The position numbers were made by a program, and so were the translations under genes. Positions 61,010 through 64,000 of a stretch of 64,000 nt of DNA are shown piece after piece; within the stretch, counting starts at the first letter, position 1; every line of letters begins with the position of its first letter. The DNA lies in contig DAHWSH010000052.1 in assembly GCA_027338645.1 (NCBI GenBank), forward strand, positions 32,831 to 96,830, read 5' to 3'. The notes under the pieces are model-generated. The model searched no databases and was not told where the DNA came from. It saw only the letters and a list, made by a program, of their open reading frames with translations. Source of the stretch: JAJZIH01 sp021785265 (GTDB lineage: Bacteria; Pseudomonadota; Gammaproteobacteria; JAKAQQ01).

Positions 61010-62292
61010 TGCCCAAAGCACTCACCCCGGACACACGCCTCTCCATCATCGGCCTGGGCTATGTGGGCCTGCCACTGGCCATCGCCTGGAGCCGCCACTT
61101 CAAGGTTCTGGGCTTTGACCCGGATCCCACCCGCATCGAGGAACTCCGTGCGGGACAGGACCGGCGGCGGGAAGCCCGCGCCGAGGACCTGACTCCGGGG
61201 CCCACCTTGCATTTTACTTCTGATCCGGAGTCCCTCCGGCAGTCCGATGCCTTCATCGTGGCGGTTCCCACCCCGATCGACGAGATCAAACGCCCCGACC
61301 TCACGGCGCTTCGCACCGCCTGCGTCACCGTCGGATCCCGTCTCGGGCCGGGCAGCGCCGTCATCTTTGAGTCCACGGTCTACCCGGGAGCGACCGAGGA
61401 GATCGCCGTACCCCTCCTGGAAGAGCATTCCGGGCTCCGGCTCAACCAGGACTTCGTCGTCGGCTACAGCCCCGAACGGGTCAATCCAGGGGATTTGAGC
61501 CATCCCTTCACCGAGATCATCAAGATCACCTCCGCCTCCTCGCCGGAAGCCCTCGAGTGGGTCGATGGTCTCTATCGCCGGATCGTCCGGGCCGGGACCC
61601 ATCCGGTGGCCAGCATCCGCATCGCGGAAGCCGCCAAAGTCATCGAAAACAGCCAGCGGGATCTCAACATCGCCTTTATGAACGAACTCGCGCTTCTGTT
61701 TTCGCATCTCGGGCTCGACACCCAGGACGTGCTCGAGGCGGCGGGCACCAAGTGGAATTTTCTCCCCTTCCGCCCCGGTTTCGTGGGGGGACACTGCATC
61801 GGCGTCGATCCGTATTACCTCACCCATAAGGCACAGCAGGCCGGCTACCAACCCGAAGTGATCCTGGCCGGGCGGCGCATCAATGATTCAATGGGTCGCT
61901 GGGTGGCTACCCGGGTCGTCAAACTCATGCTGAAAAAAGGGATCGCCCTCCCCCAAGCCACCGTCCTGATCCAGGGTTTTACCTTCAAGGAAAACTGCGC
62001 AGACATCCGGAACACGCGCGTCGCGGAACTCGTCTCTGAACTTCGGAGTTACGGAGTGGCCGTCGAAATCACCGATCCCTGGGCTCATCCGGACGAGGTC
62101 CGGGAGGAATACGGCTGGACGCTCGTCAACCCCGGTCCCCAAGCGCGCTACGACGCCCTGATCCTGGCCGTGGCCCACCGCGAGTTTGCGACCCAGACGA
62201 AAGCCGACCTGGCCCGGCTTGTCCGGAATCCCCATGTCATCTTTGATGTCAAGTCCGTCCTGCCGCGGGATGGCGTGGACGCAAGACTTTAG
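61006..62292 (+). CDS. Nucleotide-sugar (UDP-HexNAc type) dehydrogenase
   Basis: A 428-residue four-electron dehydrogenase of the UDP-glucose/UDP-N-acetylhexosamine family (WbpA/TviB-like). The NAD motif is IIGLGYVGLPLA, the VAVPTPID segment follows, and the catalytic Cys is in GGHCIGVDPYYL. It would make a UDP-sugar uronate for capsule, O-antigen or exopolysaccharide. Its start (ATG 61006 or 61009) overlaps the gspN stop, so it is read with the secretion genes, which is unusual. Confidence 0.88.
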   Translation: MMPKALTPDTRLSIIGLGYVGLPLAIAWSRHFKVLGFDPDPTRIEELRAGQDRRREARAEDLTPGPTLHFTSDPESLRQSDAFIVAVPTPIDEIKRPDLTALRTACVTVGSRLGPGSAVIFESTVYPGATEEIAVPLLEEHSGLRLNQDFVVGYSPERVNPGDLSHPFTEIIKITSASSPEALEWVDGLYRRIVRAGTHPVASIRIAEAAKVIENSQRDLNIAFMNELALLFSHLGLDTQDVLEAAGTKWNFLPFRPGFVGGHCIGVDPYYLTHKAQQAGYQPEVILAGRRINDSMGRWVATRVVKLMLKKGIALPQATVLIQGFTFKENCADIRNTRVAELVSELRSYGVAVEITDPWAHPDEVREEYGWTLVNPGPQARYDALILAVAHREFATQTKADLARLVRNPHVIFDVKSVLPRDGVDARL

Positions 62293-62299
62293 CTGCATT

Positions 62300-62313
62300 C
62301 CCCGAGTCCGGGG
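62300..62313 (+). terminator. Short hairpin after the dehydrogenase gene
   Basis: CCCCG-AGTC-CGGGG, 8 bp after the stop. There is no T-run, so it is only a weak terminator candidate. Confidence 0.3.
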
Positions 62314-62352
62314 CTTCACTCCGAGCGTTCCCAACCTCGAGGAACGGACCCC

Positions 62353-62481
62353 TTACAATGAAACAAAGCCCCCTGGAGGAACGGTGAAAAATCCAGTGGG
62401 ATGTTGCAAGCGGTGGATGCCCAGCAGGGCAGCCACGTCCTTGACCGGGCGGCCGTGGTAATCCCGCCCTTTCCCGGTTTT
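62353..62481 (-). pseudogene. Possible decayed coding remnant
   Basis: A 42-codon open frame between stops on the minus strand reads like protein (GRPVKDVAALLGIHRLQ; TGFFTVPPGGFVSL) but lacks a start. A second frame (62482-62576) leads into it with ILRLVDVLSRRTEKPGKG, as though one frameshift separated them. I do not recognise a family. The 286-bp gap otherwise holds only the toxin-antitoxin -10 element. Confidence 0.25.
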
Positions 62482-62540
62482 TCAGTACGTCTCGACAGCA
62501 CGTCGACCAGGCGCAGGATGGCGCGGGATCGCGCAATGAC

Positions 62541-62546
62541 TATAAT
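62541..62546 (+). promoter_or_regulatory. Likely -10 element of the toxin-antitoxin operon
   Basis: A perfect TATAAT 33 bp before the antitoxin GTG. No good -35 is visible. An ATTC-N5-GAAT inverted repeat lies at 62561-62573 next to the ribosome site, a possible autoregulation site. Confidence 0.4.
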
Positions 62547-62578
62547 GACCATCTTGACTAATTCGTGAGGAATCACCC

Positions 62579-62833
62579 GTGGACACCGGAATTTGGACGG
62601 TCGCTCAGGCCAAGGCGAAACTGAGCGAGGTCATCGAGAACGCTCATACGTGCGGGCCCCAGACCATCACCCGCAACGGCCGGCGGACCGCGGTCGTCGT
62701 CGATGCCGAGGAATGGGAGCGCCGGACCCAGCATGCTGGTTCGCTGGCCGACTTCTTCAAGGCCTCACCGCTTCGGGGCTCCGGGTTGAAGGTGCGCCGC
62801 TCGAAGGATCAGCTGCGCGCGTCGGACCTGTGA
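62579..62833 (+). CDS. Phd/YefM-type antitoxin
   Basis: An 84-residue antitoxin starting at GTG 62579 with GAGG nearby upstream. The pattern WTVAQAKAKLSEVIENA, then ITRNGRRTAVVVDAEEWE, is typical of Phd/YefM DNA-binding antitoxins; the C-terminal tail would wrap the toxin. It overlaps the toxin start by 4 bp (GTGA). Such proteins repress their own operon. Confidence 0.9.
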   Translation: MDTGIWTVAQAKAKLSEVIENAHTCGPQTITRNGRRTAVVVDAEEWERRTQHAGSLADFFKASPLRGSGLKVRRSKDQLRASDL

Positions 62834-63249
62834 GCTTTCTCCTCGACACGAACGTCGTCTCCGAGTGGACGAAGCCACGGCTCAATGCAGGGGTCATCGA
62901 ATGGCTCGAGCAAGTCGACGAGGGCAAAGTCTTCCTGAGTGTTGTGACGTTCGCGGAGCTGCGCCAAGGCATTGAGCGCTTGTCCGCCGGTGCCCGGCGC
63001 CGGCGGCTCGACGAATGGCTCTGTAATGATCTGCCACTGCGATTCGAGGGACGAATCGTCGGGGTGGATGGAGCCATTGCCGATGAATGGGGACGACTGG
63101 TCGCCCGCCGCGAAGCGGGCGGTCGATCCCTTCAGGCCATGGATGCGCTCATTGCAGCCACCGCCCAGGTCCATGGCCTCACTCTCGTGACCCGTAATGC
63201 GGCGGACTTTCAGGCCACCGTGAAATCTCTCCTCAACCCCTGGACGTAG
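62830..63249 (+). CDS. VapC-like PIN-domain toxin
   Basis: A 139-residue PIN ribonuclease starting at GTG 62830. The acidic set is Asp6 (FLLDTNVVSE), Glu43 (VTFAELRQGI), Asp105 (AMDALIAATA) and Asp126 (TRNAADF). It probably cleaves RNA, often a tRNA, when the antitoxin is lost. The acidic residues are complete, so the pair looks intact. It opens an accessory patch of the window. Confidence 0.92.
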   Translation: MSFLLDTNVVSEWTKPRLNAGVIEWLEQVDEGKVFLSVVTFAELRQGIERLSAGARRRRLDEWLCNDLPLRFEGRIVGVDGAIADEWGRLVARREAGGRSLQAMDALIAATAQVHGLTLVTRNAADFQATVKSLLNPWT

Positions 63250-63304
63250 CCACAGGGCCGGCCCCGCGGACGCTCAGCCTTTCGATCCTGCCCTCGGTCT
63301 CCCC

Positions 63305-63424
63305 CTACGAGGGCTCCTCCAAACCGAGCTCCCTCCTCAAGTGCACTTCGAGCACTTCTGCGAGGACCAGCGCGTCGTTGTGCGCGTCGACCGGGTCGCG
63401 CTCGAGCGCAGATGGCAGCGCCCT
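63305..63424 (-). pseudogene. Possible 3' remnant of a lost gene
   Basis: Between two in-frame stops, the minus strand reads ALERDPVDAHNDALVLAE then VLEVHLRRELGLEEPS, which has the look of a conserved C-terminal helix. No start exists; the frame is cut by TAG 63425-63427. I do not recognise the family. The rest of 63250-63585 holds nothing else I can support. Confidence 0.3.
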
Positions 63425-63585
63425 CTACACGGGTTAAAGCAATCGTGCCGAGAAAAAAATCGTGATAACACAGAATGTTGCCCCACGCACGCCTCCTTTT
63501 CATGGGCGAAAACGGGCCTGTTCCAGGGTGAATAGCGAAAGACGGGCTACCCGCCGACGCCCTGCCCGCCCACATCACCCCGGGC

Positions 63586-63879
63586 ATGGTGTTGCCCACC
63601 GCGCAGGACAGCGGGTGGGTGTGGATCGATTGTCTTCCGTTCGAGACGCACCGGGACGCGCCGTTTGGGGTCGACGCGAATGGCCTACCGTGGGCGCCCT
63701 ATGGGCGGGATGCCGAGGGGCGGTTTCGCAATTACTCTTGGGCGCCGCCCTGGGGGTCGCCGGCCGGACCGACCGGGGTCATTTCGTGGGCGAGCCGGAT
63801 GAGCCGTGAGGTTCCCGGGCCACCGAATCCGGCCCCGGCACCTCGCGCCGGACTTCGGAACGGACACCCCCCCTCTTGA
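63586..63879 (+). CDS. Unrecognised small protein, possibly a remnant
   Basis: A 97-residue open frame (open from 63532) with strong GC preference at third codon positions. Tryptophan-rich segments SGWVWIDCLPFETHRDAPFG, split as SGWVWIDCLPF and PWAPYGRDAEG, look like real protein. There is no ribosome site before ATG 63586 and upstream codons are also open, so it may be a 5'-truncated gene. The stop codon lies inside the -35 of the MerR promoter. No family is recognised. Confidence 0.4.
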   Translation: MVLPTAQDSGWVWIDCLPFETHRDAPFGVDANGLPWAPYGRDAEGRFRNYSWAPPWGSPAGPTGVISWASRMSREVPGPPNPAPAPRAGLRNGHPPS

Positions 63880-63907
63880 CTCTGGAGCCTACTCCAGGGT
63901 TTAGACT
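63876..63907 (+). promoter_or_regulatory. MerR-type promoter/operator
   Basis: TTGACT (63876-63881) and TAGACT (63902-63907) are separated by 20 bp, longer than the usual 17, with the perfect inverted repeat CTGGAG-CCTA-CTCCAG in the spacer. This is the classic layout of promoters untwisted by MerR-family regulators, most like the ZntR/CadR/PbrR metal class. Confidence 0.7.
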
Positions 63908-63935
63908 GGAGGCCTTTCCCCGCTCTGGAGCACCC

Positions 63936-64000
63936 ATGGCCGGCCTCAAAATCGGTGAAGTCGCCCGCCGCACCGGACTCCCGGTCGACACCATCCGCTA
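63936..64000 (+). CDS. MerR-family transcriptional regulator (partial)
   Basis: The first 21 residues of a MerR regulator, cut by the window edge: KIGEVARRTGLPVDTIRY is the start of the winged helix-turn-helix. The family promoter lies directly upstream on the same strand, so autoregulation is likely. Its operator resembles those of zinc, cadmium or lead responsive members, but the metal-binding cysteines are beyond the window. Confidence 0.85.
   Translation, partial: MAGLKIGEVARRTGLPVDTIR

Noticed and set aside
62300..62313. Intrinsic terminator after the dehydrogenase
   Set aside because: Only a 5-bp stem and no T-run; kept as a weak hairpin feature, not as a supported terminator.
1..64000. 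CRISPR arrays, insertion sequences, rRNA genes, prophage
   Set aside because: No regularly spaced repeats, transposase or integrase motifs, rRNA sequence or phage structural genes were seen on either strand.

Overview
The window is a chromosomal segment of a high-GC gammaproteobacterium. The evidence is gene content and order: rpoE-rseA-rseB, lepA-lepB-DUF4845-rnc-era-recO-pdxJ-acpS, dnaX-recR, fabD-fabG-acpP-fabF-mltG-tmk-holB-pilZ, mlaFEDCB with mlaA, and rlmD close to a BarA/GacS-type hybrid kinase. Signal peptides, lipoboxes, Mla and FadL-type genes show a Gram-negative envelope. I do not name a genus; an Ectothiorhodospiraceae/Acidiferrobacter-like lineage is only an impression. Genes are very tightly packed: most neighbours on the same strand overlap by 4 bp (ATGA or GTGA), and two convergent pairs overlap in their coding sequence.

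Layout. 0-5.5 kb: DUF1365 and a cyclopropane-fatty-acid-synthase-like methyltransferase, convergent with a kdpDE two-component pair that has no kdpFABC beside it. 5.7-11.7 kb: a MacAB-like efflux operon (adaptor, ATPase, two different permeases) coupled to a diguanylate cyclase. 11.8-16.2 kb: a secreted Asp-box beta-propeller protein, an O-methyltransferase and a DUF3617 protein. 16.3-20.6 kb: exonuclease-rlmD-CYTH-nagZ-hpt operon. 20.6-24.3 kb: periplasmic binding protein plus hybrid kinase. 24.2-34.6 kb: essential-gene clusters for translation, small-RNA processing, protein export and sigma-E envelope stress. 34.6-38.4 kb: recR, dnaX, tRNA-Ser, a very small BamC-like lipoprotein and dapA. 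38.4-42.4 kb: gcvR, bcp, PIN-PhoH protein and a FadL-type porin. 42.6-47.7 kb: a complete Mla lipid-transport set and class I aldolase. 48-55 kb: fatty-acid synthesis and DNA-replication genes ending in a rhombosortase-like protease. 55.3-62.3 kb: type II secretion genes gspG-N and a nucleotide-sugar dehydrogenase. 62.3-64 kb: an accessory patch with a type II toxin-antitoxin pair, apparent gene remnants and the start of a MerR-family regulator behind a typical MerR operator.

How the parts relate. Much of the window concerns the envelope: sigma-E control, BamC-like peptide, Mla transport, FadL porin, MltG, LepB, type II secretion and rhombosortase. I saw no wholly new multigene system. The best leads are the mini-BamC lipoprotein (37171-37434), a possible leader reading frame coupled to rpoE together with a sigma-E autoregulation promoter, the rhombosortase/type II secretion pairing with a structured gspG leader, the rearranged hybrid kinase, and the palindromic promoter at 20586-20600 that may give a leaderless mRNA.
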